This document shows positions 20,851 to 32,959 of a stretch of DNA of 64,000 nucleotides, piece after piece. The position numbers were made by a program, and so were the translations under genes. A model generated the notes under the pieces. It searched no databases. It was not told the origin of the DNA and saw nothing but the letters and a program-made list of their open reading frames with translations. The first letter of the stretch is position 1, and each line of letters opens with the position of its first letter. Source of the stretch: Tolypeutes matacus (lineage: Eukaryota; Chordata; Mammalia; Cingulata; Chlamyphoridae); contig JAKSZT010054399.1 of NCBI GenBank assembly GCA_026826555.1, positions 5,309,174-5,373,173 on the forward strand, written 5' to 3'.

Positions 20851-23800
20851 ATGAAAACCAAAGAAATGGAGGAAGTAAATAGCTCATTTACTGTAATATC
20901 ATTGAATGTGAATGGATTAAACTCCCCAGTCAAAAGATGACAGGCTGATAGAGTGTATTAAAAAACATGAGCCATCCATATGCTGCTTACAAGAAACTCA
21001 CCTTAGACCCTTACAAGAAACTCACCTTAGACCCAGGGATACAAACTGGCTGAAAGTGAAAGGTTGGAAAAAGATACTCCACGTGAATAGTAACCAGAAA
21101 AGAGCAGAGGTAGCTATACTAATATCAGACAAAACAGACTTTAAATGCAAAAAAGTTAGAAGAGATACAGACGGCCATTATATATTAATAAAAGGGACAA
21201 CCCACCAGGAAGATATAACAGTCAGAAATATCTATGCACCTAACCAGGGTGCCACAAAATATATGAGACAAACTCTGGCAAAACTGAAGGGAGAAATAGA
21301 CATTTCTATAATAATCGTTGGAGACTTCAACACCCCACTCACATCATTAGATAGAACTAGACAGAAGATCAACAAGGAAACAGAGAACTTGAACAATATG
21401 ATAAACAAGTTAGACCTAACAGACATATACAGAACATTACATCCAAATTCAGCAGGTTATACGTTCTTCCCAAGTACCCGTGGATCTTTTTCCAGGATAG
21501 ACCACATGTTAGGTCACAATTCAGCTCTCAATAAATATAAAAAGTTTGAAATTATACAAAACACCTTCTCAGATCATAATGGAATGAAACTAGAAATCAA
21601 TAATAGACAAGAAAAAAGTAAATTTGCAGATGTGTGAAGACTGAACAACACACTCCTAAATAATCAGTGGGTCAAAGAAGAAATTGCAAGTGAAATCAGT
21701 AAACATATTGAGACAAATAAAAATGACAACACAACATATCAAAACTTATGGGGTACAACGAAGACAGTCTTGAGAGGGAAATTTATAGCCCTAAATGCCT
21801 ATAATAAAAAACAAGAAAGAGATAAACTCAAAGATTTAACTGAAAAACTAGAGAAACTAGAAAAACAGCAAACCAATCCCAAAGCAAGCAGAAGGAAAGA
21901 AATAATAAACATTAGAGCAGAAATAAATGAAAATGAGAAAAACAATACAGAAAATCAACAAAACCAAAAGCTGGTTCTTTGAGAAGACCAATACAATTGA
22001 CAAACCCCTAACTAGACTAACAAAGAAAAAAAGAGAGAAGATGCAAATAAATACAATCAGAAATGAAAGGAGGGAAGTTACAAATGACCTCACAGAAAGA
22101 AGAAGAATCATAAGAGGATATTATGAGAAACTACATGCCAACAAACTAGACAACCTAGATGAAATGGACAAATTTCTAGAAATGTACAACCAAACTATAC
22201 TGACGCTACAAGAAATACAAGAACTTAACAAACCAATCACTTTTACGGAGATTGAATCCATCATCAAAAATCTTCCAGCAAAGAAAAGTCCAGGACCAGA
22301 TGGCTTCACAGGTGAATTCTACCAAGCATTTAGAAAAGAATTAACACCAATCCTGTTTAAACTCTTCCAAAAAATTGAAGAGTAGAGAAAATTACGCAAC
22401 ACATTTTATGAAGCCAACATTACCCTAATACCAAAGCCAGATAAAGATTCTACAAGAAAATTATAGACCAATCTCTCTAATGAACATAGATGCAAAAATT
22501 CTCAACATAATACTTGCAAATCGAATTCAACAGCATATCAAAAGACTTATACATCACGACCAAGTGGGATTTATTCCTGGTATGCAAGGCTGGTTCAACA
22601 TAAGAAAATCAATCAATGTAATACACCACATTAACAAACTGAAGGAAAAAAAACCACATGATCATCTCAATAGATGCAGAAAAGGCTTTTGACAAAATCC
22701 AACATCGTTTTTTGATAAAAAATACTTCAAAAGATAGGAATAAAAGGAAAATTCCTCAATATGATAAAAGGCTTGTATGAAAAACCCACAGCCAACATCA
22801 TACTCAATGGGGAAAGGTTGAAAGCTTTCCCCCTAAGATCAGGAACAAGACAAGGATGCCCACTGTCACCATTGTTATTCAACATTGTACTAGAAGTTCT
22901 AGCTAGGGCAATTAGACAAGACAAAAAAATTAAAGACGTCCAAATAGGAAAAGAGGAAGTGAAACTATCATTGTTTGCAGAAGACATGATCCTGTACTTA
23001 GAAAATCCTGAAGTATCCATGACAACGCTACTTGAACTAATAAATGAGTTCAGGAAAGTGGCAGGATACAAGATCAACACGCAAAAATCAGTAATGGTTT
23101 TGTACACTAGTACTGAAAAACCTGAGGAGGAAATTAGGGGAAAAACTCCATTTTCAAAAGCAACAAAAAGACTCAAATACCTAGGAATTAATTTAACCAA
23201 AGAAGTCCAGGACCTATATGCAGAAAACTACAAAACAATGCTAAAAGAAATTTTAAAAGACCTAAACAAATGGAAAGACATTCCATGTTCATGGATTGGA
23301 AGAATAAATATCGTGAGGATAATCTTGCCCAAACTGATTTATAGATTCAATGCAATACCAATCAAAATCCCAATGGCTTACTTTATAGAATTAGAGAAGG
23401 CAGTTACCAAATTCATCTGGAAGGGTAAGTGCACCTGAATAGCCAAAAGCATTCTAAAAAAGAAGAGCGACGTGGGAGGAATTTCACAGCCTGACCTTGA
23501 AACATATTACAAAGCAACAGTGATCAAAACAGCATGGTACTGGCATAAAGATAGACATATCGATCAGTGGAATAGAATTGAGAACCCAGAAATAAACCCT
23601 CACCTATACAGTCAAATGGTTTTTGACAAACCTACCAAGCCCACGCTGATGGGAAAAAACAGTCTCTTCAACAAATGGTGGTGGGAGAACTGGATATCTA
23701 TAACCAAAAGAATGAAAGAGGACCCCTATCTCACCCCCTATATAAGAATCAACTCAAAATGGATCAAAGATCTAAATATAAAAGTCAGGACCATAAAACT

Positions 23801-24693
23801 ACCAGAAAAAAATGTAGGGAAACATTTTCAAGACCTTGTAGTTGGTGGTGGCTTCTTGGACCTTACAACCAAAGCACGTGCAACAAAAGAAAAAACAGAT
23901 AAATGGGACCTCCTCAAAATTAAACACTTTTGCACCACACAGGACTTTATCAGAAGGGTGAAAATGCAGCCAACACAAAGGGAAAAAATATTTGGAAATC
24001 ACATATCTGATAAGGGTTTAATATCCAGGATATATAAAGAGATGTTACAACTGAACAATAAAAAGACAAACAACCCAATTAAAAAAATGGGTGAAAGACG
24101 TGAATAGACATTTCTCCAAAGAACAAATACAAATGGCAAAATAAACACATGAAGAAATACTCAACATCACTCATGATTAGGGAAATGCAAATCAAAACTA
24201 CAATGAGATATCATTTCACACCCATCAGAATGGCCACTATTAAAAAGACAGAGAACTACAAGTGTTGGAGAGGAAGTGGAGAGACAGGAACACTTCTTCA
24301 CTGTTCGTGGGAATGCAGAATGGTACAGCCACTATTGAGGACTGTTTGGTGGTTCCTAAAGAAGTGAATATAGACTTGCCACGTGACCTTGCAATACCAC
24401 TACTGGGTATATACCCAGAAGAAAAGAAAACAGTGACACTAACAGACATCTGCACACCAATGTTCATAGCAACATTATTCACCATTGCCAAAAGATGGAA
24501 ACAACCCAGGTGTCCATCAACAGACAAACGGATAAACAAACTGTGGTCTATTCACACAATGGAATATTATGCAGCTGTAAGAAGAAATGAAGTCGTAAAG
24601 CATATGACAACATGGATGAACCTGGAGGACATTATGTTGAACGAAGCAAGCCAGACACAAAAGGACAAATACTGTATGAACGCATTACTATGA
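20851..24693 (+). pseudogene. L1 ORF2 (endonuclease and reverse transcriptase) pseudogene, copy B
   Basis: The 3843-nt span (about 1280 codons) fits a full ORF2. Order: endonuclease from ATG 20851 (LNVNGLN motif; QETHL motif duplicated at 20987-21034; GDFNTPL near 21330; IDHMLG and SDHNGMKLEI near 21500-21590), linker, reverse transcriptase (KKSPGPDGFTGEFYQ near 22285, NIDAKILN 22483, [15 protein letters not shown] near 22840, catalytic FADD reading FAED at 22974-22985), then the cysteine-rich C-terminus ending at tga 24691-24693. Breaks include a stop at 20938, tga 21635, tag 22383, and frame changes near 22690, 22760, 23440 and 24107-24260. A defective copy; function was target-primed reverse transcription. 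Confidence 0.92.
20987..21034 (+). repeat. 24-bp in-frame tandem duplication over the endonuclease QETHL motif
   Basis: Two perfect 24-bp units, 20987-21010 and 21011-21034, each encoding LQETHLRP in the endonuclease frame. The glutamate of this motif is a conserved metal-binding residue in L1 endonucleases. Confidence 0.97.
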
Positions 24694-24850
24694 ACCAAAT
24701 ATATTATGTAACATATTGTTTGATTCAAAAATATTTTACATGTATCCATTATTTAATTGAGAAATGTATATATTTATTCATCTGTTTTTACTTTTTAGTT
24801 TTTGTTTATATTTCCAATTATTAAATGTACAAAATAAAGTAAAAAAAAAA
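24694..24850 (+). terminator. L1 copy B 3'UTR and polyadenylation signal
   Basis: Only about 150 nt separate the ORF2 stop from the A tract. An AATAAA hexamer at 24833-24838 lies just before the A10 tract (24841-24850). The sequence shows no similarity by eye to the longer 3'UTR of copy A. Confidence 0.85.
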
Positions 24851-26460
24851 TCAATATACAAAAATATACTGCATTCTTATTTGCCAATAAGAATTTGAAA
24901 ACAATATTAACAAAAAAATTAACATTATCAAAAAATAAAGTTCCAATAAATAAATCTAACAAAATATGTACAAGATTCATATAGAGAATAAAACATTAAA
25001 GAAAACACAAACATCAGAAATACACTATTTTTATGGATAAGAAGCCTGATCATTGTGAAGATGGTCGGTTTGCTCCAAATTCACTACAATACCCAACAAA
25101 ATTCCAAAAATTTTTAATAAGCCTATTTGAAAATTTAAATGGACAAACAAAAACCTAGAAATAAAACACTCCTGAAGAAGAATAACATGAGGAAATTTGC
25201 CCTAATATATATCAAGACATTAAAGCTACAGTAATGAACACATTGTGATACTAGCACAGGGATACACATATTAGCATAACAGAGTCTATATGGAAAATTA
25301 ATGTAAGACAGATACTAATGGGAGAGCCTACGCAATAAATGTTGCAAGGACAAATGGTTATTCGTTTGGGAAAAAATGAAATTGGAACCCTAACTCATAC
25401 TATTTTTTTTAAACAAAATCCACATGGATTTTTAATCTGAAATGAGATAGGCAAAACTTTTAGAATAAAATATAGAAAAAATACGTACGATTTTATTGTA
25501 GGAAAGAATTTTTAATAAAAAAAAAAAACAATAATCATAAAAGAAAAAGATTAATAGGTTGAGAATATTAAAATCAAGAACTCCTATTTACTAAAATGCC
25601 CTTTAAAAAGGAAAAACATTAGGCCAAAAACAAGCACATAAAACAGATAACAGAATGCTCTCCAAAGTATATTATGAAAAGACCAACGACTCAATTTTAA
25701 AAATGGCAAAAGATACTAGCAAGCACTTCAGGAAGGTAGATTATAAATGAAGATGGGGTTCAAAAGCTGGAGAGAAATACTATTTTACACCAATTTGATT
25801 GGGAAAAAGTAAAAAGACTGACAATACCAAGGACCGGATAGCACAACATGAAATCTTAGACAGTTATGGCGGAAGTGTAAATTTATACCACCAGTTTGAA
25901 GAACAATTTAGCACCATCTTGTAAAGCTCATTATACCCTAGAAAATCACACCAGGATATGGGACTATTCATAGCTGCATTGTCAAAGCAAAAAGGTAGGA
26001 GTCCATCAACAGGGGAATGGAAAATAAATCATTTCACACAATGAACTATTACAACAATGAAAAGAAATGGCTACATGCAACAACATAGATGAGTCTTAGT
26101 AACAATGTCAAATGAAAAAAAAAAAAAAAGCTACAGAAGACCATACAAATTAATTTCCTTTTTAAAAGATCAAAATCAGGCAAATGTAAAAAGCATATGG
26201 TTTGGGGATATATACTTATATGATTTTTTTTTTAAAGCACTGAATTGATGAACACAAAATTGAGGGCAGGAAATACCTCTACCGTAGAGATAGTGGGATG
26301 AAGTGGAGACCAGTAAGTAGACAGCAACATTACCAACAATGTTCTGTTCTTAAATCATGTTTTTATTATGATTCATAATTTAATGTTATATATATAAATT
26401 TATATATATCAAATATGACAAAATTTTTCAAGTATTAAAATTAAAGTGTATTCAAGAGAC
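24851..26460 (+). mobile_element. Ancient L1 copy C, segment 4 (end of ORF2 and 3' end)
   Basis: Resumes exactly where segment 3 stopped: 'tcaatatacaaaaatatactgcattctta' follows the L1 'caatatacaaaaatcaattg' block. Then, in ORF2 order: 'acaatacccaacaaaattcc', 'gccaacctaactcat'-like text, 'ctacagtaatgaacacattgtgatactagcacagg', 'aatggcaaaagatactagcaagcacttc', 'ttcatagctgcattgtcaaag', 'gtccatcaacaggggaatgg' and 'caacaacatagatgagtct'. The end near 26455 is approximate and A+T rich. Confidence 0.82.
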
Positions 26461-28439
26461 AGTGGGTAAAAGCGCTCCTAACCTATCATCTAGGTATATA
26501 TATTTTTCTTCCCATTTATTCTGCATATATTCCATTACAAGATCTGTGGCATTCACTCTTTATTTAAATCATGCTCAGTGATTTTTGAATGGACACAAGT
26601 GTCAAGCACAGTGCCTGTAGGAACAAGTAGATAGCATGGTAAGGCAGGACCTAAGGATATTATGGAGACTTGTGTGAATGCTGGACACTGCATTTATCCC
26701 CAAATTAAAATCAAAACAAATCAAATCAAAGTAATATGATTTTCATTCACATGCAGAAAATAAGGAATAAAGTAAGTGCATTAATAATTTAATGCACTTG
26801 TTTATTCTATTGGTGTATGATGGGCAAAGTCAGTTTCTATGCCACTACATTACATTAACCAGGTTAACCTTTCCTTAAAATTTTAGAAAACAGGAAAGAC
26901 ATATTTTTTTAACCAATGAGCAGATGTTTTCTTTCTTTTTTATTTGAAGAGCTTATTACTACACTAGATGCTTCTGAATAAATTAGTGACTTGTCTTAGT
27001 GACTGAAAACAGGAGAAAAGGGAGAAAAAAAAACCTCTAGTAAGTTAAGGACTACAAAATTTTCAATGGAGAGAAAGCCTTAGAGACCCATTATCACTAT
27101 AGAAAAGAAAGCCAGATTTGGTCAAACTTACAGGGAAAATAAAAACCAAGAGTATATCAGAAAAGAAGAGAAAAAGGAATCTATCAGATACGACTCGTGA
27201 CAGATAACCAATAAAAACAACAAATGATTATGTTGTTAAAATATATCCTTTGAAGGAAGAAATTAATTTCTTTTAATAAAATAGAAAACTCAGCAAGAAA
27301 AGGTTTGAGAAATCTCAACACCTCTATTACTCTAATTTTATCATATGCTGCTAAAGAGGAACTGGTATTATTCCTTACTTACATTTGAGAAGAAAACTAT
27401 TTTCTTTTCAATTTGCGTGTAGAAATGAAAGCCAAGTAGTAATTCTAAGCAGTGAACTGCACAGAACAATGCTTACTTGGTATTCATCCTAGGCCTCAAA
27501 TAAGTGTAGCCTGCCATATGTAGCCCACTCAATTATTCTGAACCTCATTATCCAATTTCTTTTTCTAGAACCTTTGTTTCGTTTCCTGCTATCAGGCATT
27601 TAATTCACTGTTCTTAAAACTCTTTTCCATAGGGGTAAGAGAGAAGGGAAAAGAAGACAAGCACAAATTTATTTTGCTACACGAACCAGCCTGAAACCAC
27701 TACTAGATGTGGAAAAGGCCAGCTAAGAGGAATGAAATTTTAAAAGTAGGGCCTCTGAACCGAGTGTCTTACATGCTTTGTGCCTACAGCAACCTAGGGG
27801 AAGGATCTTTGGTCAACCTTTCAAAGGAACAGCAGAGACTTCTCTACGCTTTCTAGACTTTTTTCTTTTCTTGCAAGAACGTCATTAAAGGCTCAGATAT
27901 GACATGAACCTTCCAGAGTCTCCATGGAAGGGGACGTTGGGGAGAAGATGGGGGAAGAGACTTTGTAGCTGCATATCACAGCATAATTATTGAGACCAAC
28001 TCCAAACAATCTTGGAGTCTTAAGGCAGGCTAAGACTTGGAGAACTTGGATAGCTGGAAATTATGCCCCCTAATGATACCTAGTCAGTAACCTAATTTGA
28101 TTTAAAATATATTCAAAACAAAACAAAAACAAACAAAAAACAGAGTTTCCATCAGAATCCTACTTTGGCTGGCTAAATTATTTGCCAAAATATTCCACTT
28201 TAATTAGAAGGTTTAACAGTGAAAAAATAATAATAAATCATGAAAGATAAATGCCCTAAAGGCAACTTCAACTGTTTTCCCACAATATTAAAAAAACACA
28301 ATTTTATTTATTCATAGAAAGTGCTGGAACACTATCCAACTCTCTCTCCTCCTATATGCTGTTATACATTTAATGAAATTTTAATACTATCTGGAAAAAT
28401 AATCAATTTGCTTTCTATGATGAAAACCCATTTTTTTCT
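26461..28439. other. Non-coding stretch, no recognised feature
   Basis: A+T-rich unique sequence. A plus-strand polypyrimidine tract with an acceptor-like tgcaag at 27875-27880 is followed by stops in all frames within about 40 nt and no fitting donor, so no exon is called. An A/C-rich run lies at 28108-28142. Confidence 0.5.
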
Positions 28440-29025
28440 TTTCAACTTTTTATTTTTAATAAAAAGTTTTGCCCATTGTAACTAGTGAAAAAACACAAAG
28501 ACATATAAGAAGTTAAATCACCTCACCCTGCCTCTCCTTCCACCACTGTCAATCTATTTGTATATAAATCTTTTATACTTTGTCTAATCCCATATAAGCA
28601 TACGCATGTGCATATACATAAATGCATGTGTACACATACATACATATGACTTTGTTACTTCCTTTTTAAAAAGGGGATATTTTACATGTTACACTGCAAT
28701 TTCATTTCTGCCACGTAACAACAAATCATTGGTGTCAAGTGAAACAGAATTAACATTTTTTAAGCTGCATAATATTCCAAAATATATTCATATGTTCATT
28801 CCACTATTCTTCCACTGACTTGGTGGTAGGTTGTTTGAGTTGTTTTCAGGTTTGCTTCACTCCAGAAAATTACTGCATCACATGAACTCACATGTGCACA
28901 CACGCACATAAACACATACCCATCGGCATCATTTACACAAGTACTTTTATTGCTGTTGGGCAGTCTCACAAACAGGCCTTTCAAAAAAGCTGCAGCGAGC
29001 TTTCACACTCCTACCAGGAACACGT
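28440..29025 (-). mobile_element. Ancient L1 fragment (antisense, C-terminal ORF2 and 3'UTR)
   Basis: The plus strand reads as the complement of an old L1 3' region: 'cctgcctctccttccaccactgtcaatctatttgtatataaatc', 'gctgcataatattccaaaatatattcatatgttcattccac', 'taggttgtttgagttgttttcagg' and 'cactcctaccaggaac' occur in the expected order. No frame is usable. Boundaries are approximate. Confidence 0.6.
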
Positions 29026-29222
29026 TAATATGGAGGAAACAATTATAGAATGCGTTATGCAACTAAAACATTTCATAAGGCAAAGTCTACAATTTTAAAA
29101 ATATCAGTTGGCTTAAGGTAATTTTTTATTTTGTGATTTGTTTATACTGATTGACTTAGGCTGTATCTGTATAGGGATCTCTGCAAGAATGAAGTCTATA
29201 TTAGGGTTGATTTTTAACTTAC

Positions 29223-29276
29223 CTTTTTTTGAAACTTCTGCCCCATTAAGTTCTTTTTGTGCTTCTTCAATTTTGT
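29223..29276 (-). CDS. Candidate 54-nt internal coding exon of an unidentified gene
   Basis: On the minus strand a polypyrimidine tract (tttttctttatttttctt) leads to an AG acceptor (29277-29278). Next come 54 nt and a consensus donor, aaaaaaag|gtaagtt (GT at 29221-29222). The length is a multiple of three. In one frame it reads KIEEAQKELNGAEVSKK, a charged helix or coiled-coil-like segment; that reading would take one base from the previous exon and leave one base, so inclusion or skipping would keep frame. A second frame is also open and the third has a stop. The sequence lies outside recognised repeats. I cannot name the gene. Both splice sites are strong but nothing else in the window confirms a transcript. 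Confidence 0.5.
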
Positions 29277-29901
29277 CTAAGAAAAATAAAGAAAAATTTA
29301 TGAATCAATTCAAGAGAGACAAGTAAGAACACAGTAAAGCAAATATACTAATTATAAATAGTGCCTGATACATAGTAATAAATATTTTTGGGATTTTTTT
29401 TTTTGGTTGTTCTTTTTTAATTAGAGAAGTTGTGAGTCCACAAAACAATAAATGTGTTGAATGAATTATTTATGAAATAAATTTATGTAAACTGTTAGAG
29501 TAAAATATATTTATATTTTCACTCATTTCTTTGTCACAGGATAACTTCCAATTATTGTTTCTATAAAACAAATAATTAGTGCATTTAAAATACTGAACTA
29601 TAGCTAAAAAAATGTTTACTTGCCTAATAAAAATATCTAAAAGTGATACTTCCCTTATGAAGACACATGAAGTGCCCAATAGGGATTCTTGTTGGAAAGA
29701 TAAAACAAATGCCTACTAGCTTAGAAAGAAGATGAAGCAAAGGTCACAGAGGGCCTAAGTCCTAAAACAAGGATGGGAGAAAGAAAAGAAAGGATGGGCA
29801 AACAAGGAAAGGAGGAGCTGGTAGTACAATGCCACTCACTGCTGCCAACCGTGAGAACACAATACAGGATCTATGTAAGCATGGAGGCAGAATGCTGCTT
29901 T
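29277..29901. other. Intronic-looking stretch, no recognised feature
   Basis: A+T-rich sequence between the candidate exon and DAS SINE 4. It holds the pyrimidine tract serving the candidate exon (minus strand, 29279-29300) and a T tract at 29394-29404. Confidence 0.45.
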
Positions 29902-29918
29902 AAAGAGATACTACACAG

Positions 29919-30099
29919 GGAAGCGGCTGTGGCTCCATCAGTGGGGCACCCGTTTACCATATGGGGGGCCCCGGGTTTGGTTCCCGGAGCCTCCTGGTGG
30001 GGGCAGGCCCGCCCGCACGGCGTGGTTGGCTGACCCAGCGAGCACGGGCAGCAAGGGGGGGATAAATGAATAAATAAATAAATAAATCTTTAAAAAAAA
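29919..30099 (+). mobile_element. DAS SINE 4 (short single-unit subfamily, young)
   Basis: One tRNA-like unit (A-box-like 'gtggctccatcagtgggg', B-box-like 'gggtttggttccc') is followed by a body 'gcccgcccgcacggcgtggttggctgacccagcgagcac', an (AAAT)n run and 'ctttaaaaaaaaaa'. It has a perfect 17-bp duplication aaagagatactacacag (29902-29918 and 30100-30116). It shares diagnostic words with DAS 8. The intact duplication and low divergence mark it as one of the younger insertions here. Confidence 0.96.
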
Positions 30100-30116
30100 A
30101 AAGAGATACTACACAG

Positions 30117-32959
30117 TACTTATAAACCACAGAAATGCTGCTTATGGACACAGGTGTGAAACATGAAGGTGTAACCCAGAAGCAATAATTAACTGCCTCA
30201 GGTACGGATAGGGAGGTTGGCAAGTGTGGGTTCAGACACTTTGGTTCTTCCATCTGAGGCTTCTGGCAGCAGAGTTGAATGTTGTAAATATGTACCTGTC
30301 CTACTGTGGTGGAAATCAATTCACATTTTAGAAGGACATACATATTTGATGTCTCTGACAGTAACTGAGTCCAAACTGAATACACTGGTCTAAGTGCTTT
30401 TATAATGGTAAAATTTACAAAATTCCCAGGGTACTAGCTTATACTGAACTGAATACAATACCTATAATTATATGGCATTTTACAAAATGCCATGAAAACG
30501 TAATTTAGATAAAAATGCTTTCAAAATATTGTTACTTCAGCCACGGAGATGATTAATTAGCCTTTGCCTTCCGGCATACACCAGCAGGCCCGGGAATTGT
30601 CTCCAATGCTAAACCTGCCAGCACTCACCATGGAAAGCATGACCCCAACATGGCATCCTACTCCAAAGAAATAAAAGGCATAGAGTCTACCTGGGCCCTT
30701 CAAACTCTGGTCTACCTGTCTCCTCCTTCCCTATCAGCCTTGCAGTAAAAGCAGATATTCAAAGAATTTGCTGATCCCACTTCCTTAAGAGGCATATTGA
30801 TCCAACCAGCCTGCCAAATCAAGGCAGAGTGGGAACAAGAGAACAAAGGAAGGAGCTAGTCTGAAACATTAGACATGATAGCTCAGCACCCGTCAAAAAT
30901 AACATTTTCGTCTTGACAAATACATCCCCCACAGAAAGGTCCTATTTGCTGCCTGTTAATTATCAGATCCAGAAGAAGATTTGGAGTAGAAGCCACCTTT
31001 GGAAAGAACAATTTTTCTGATTTACACACTTTATTTTTCATTGAATGAGGAATGAAATAGAAAATTCTGAAGAAGAAGAAGGAAAAGGAAAAAAAAAAAA
31101 AAAAAAAAAAAAAAACCCCACAAAATCACATAATGGAGGAAGTGGGTCCTGCATTCAGCAGTAATTTTGTTTTAAAGAGAAAAATAGCAAATGCATGGAT
31201 AGAATCTATGTTAATACAAGTAACAGAAGGACATGGACTACAGGTTTGATAGAATACTATGCTATGTACACTGCAGATGCTCAAAAACTGCAAATAAACA
31301 AATCACCTAATTTAAATATAAAAGGAGTTTGATTACCAAAGCACTATTATTTCTCTGCCAGCAGTCTGTAAAACTTAAGAATCTGAATGATATATACGTC
31401 TATATTATATATATATTCACATTGATAATGACTGTGCTTTGTAAAGCTTATGAACACACATAATTTGACATTACATAATAAAATCCAACATTTTATTAAT
31501 AGACTCAGTTGTGGCTCAAAGCAACAAAAACTCATGATTTCACAAATACTTAAAGACTGGCTGCTGTTTGCACCATAACAAATTTTTTTGAAAATTGACT
31601 CAATCTAACATTTATACTCTTTGTTTTTAACATTGTCAATTATGTTAGCTTCTTCTCTCGATAATAACAGTGAATAAATCTGGACTACTGATTTAGGACC
31701 TCTATTCCATGAGGCATAAGCCTCTATGTAAATGCTATTCCCTGGTGCCCCAGTTCAACAGGGAAACACAGTCTTTAATTAGAGAGCTCCTAACGGCAAG
31801 TTATTCAAAGTGTTTGCTTCAGACAATTTTTATTAAAAATTGCTGTTTATATATAACCTATGTTTCGTAATTTCCCTGGTAAAATATGCTCTGTTGTGAA
31901 GAGACTGCCCTAAATTACAGTGAAAGTGGTCATTTTTTTATGTGCTCTTAATTGGTTCATGCAAGATAATTTGCTGATATCTAAAGTAATATTTACCTTT
32001 TTTCCCCCACTATGACCCATAACAAGAAATACTTTTACATTCCAACCCCTTACACATGTGCATGTGGATAAGTACACATAATCCAAAACCAAACACACCC
32101 ACACTCTACTTTCTACTCTTTCCTATGAAAAATGAAAAATGCTTCCTTGACCAGCTCCATTGATTTCATGAGCCACTAGTGGATTGTAGACCTGCAGCTT
32201 GAAATTCACTGAAATAAGGAGCAGCCCTCAACACATCATTTGTACAACACTTTTTACAAGGGCAACACTTCCCAGCTACAACATCTCTCCTTTAAGCCTT
32301 AATATGTGGGCCACGGGGGCAGGGGGAGGATGGGACAACAGCAGAACCTCAGAATCTTAGATTCTGAGACATCCCTCTCAAGCCCTCTTCAATGCCATTA
32401 TCTGAAGTAGCAATTTTACCAAGGACTATGCCTTCAGAAATAAACAATAGCAGCTCTGTTGCTGTAGCTTAAAAATAAAAAGATATGCACACAAAATGAA
32501 CATTTATACTATGTGGGTAAGTCTAAAGTAAGTAATAAATTCTTACTGTATTTAAGTTAAGATGTGATACTAATTCATTCCATTCTTACTAAATATACTC
32601 AGAGGAACTGTTGCCTGGAAAAGATCCCAGCAACACATGGATGGGTCCATCTCACCCCTGAAATCTGGAGGGGCCAGTGACTAGAAGAGCACATAGGCCA
32701 AAAGAAGAGTACAAAATAAGCCACATTTTGGTTCTGCAACTGATAAAAATGTCTATCTGTTCAGGTTTTTCTTCTCCTGTAAAATGCAGAAACTAAATGC
32801 ATATTAACGATAAAGGATTAAAAAAACAAAAGATTCGGGGGGAAAAGTGAAAGATCACCGGCAATGTCACTTTTGCTAACACCTGGCCAAGCACTAAATC
32901 AAGAGTGTTTATCACAGAGCACCTGCGGCTCCTCCCTGACAACTATTTCTAACACTTGG
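30117..32959. other. Non-coding stretch, largely unique
   Basis: No gene recognised. Contains a GAA-rich stretch running into an uninterrupted A tract of 28 (31089-31116). A MIR-like hint near 32730-32800 ('tctgttcaggtttttcttctcctgtaaaatgcag') is too weak to call. Confidence 0.45.
31089..31116 (+). repeat. A28 tract
   Basis: A homopolymer directly after (GAA)n-like sequence. No retroposon body is recognisable upstream and no target duplication was found, so it may be a simple repeat rather than a retroposon tail. Confidence 0.95.

Larger units (their letters stand above)
18706..24850 (+). mobile_element. LINE-1 copy B, near full length
   Basis: About 6.1 kb, with a 1.1-kb 5'UTR, ORF1, ORF2, a short 3'UTR, AATAAA (24833-24838) and a terminal A tract (24841-24850). 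It sits inside the ancient L1 copy C. The words atcaatataca...aaaa just before its 5' end (from 18692) and just after its tail (from 24850) form an imperfect target duplication and also mark where copy C resumes. It is much better preserved than copies A and C but broken in both ORFs. Confidence 0.93.
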
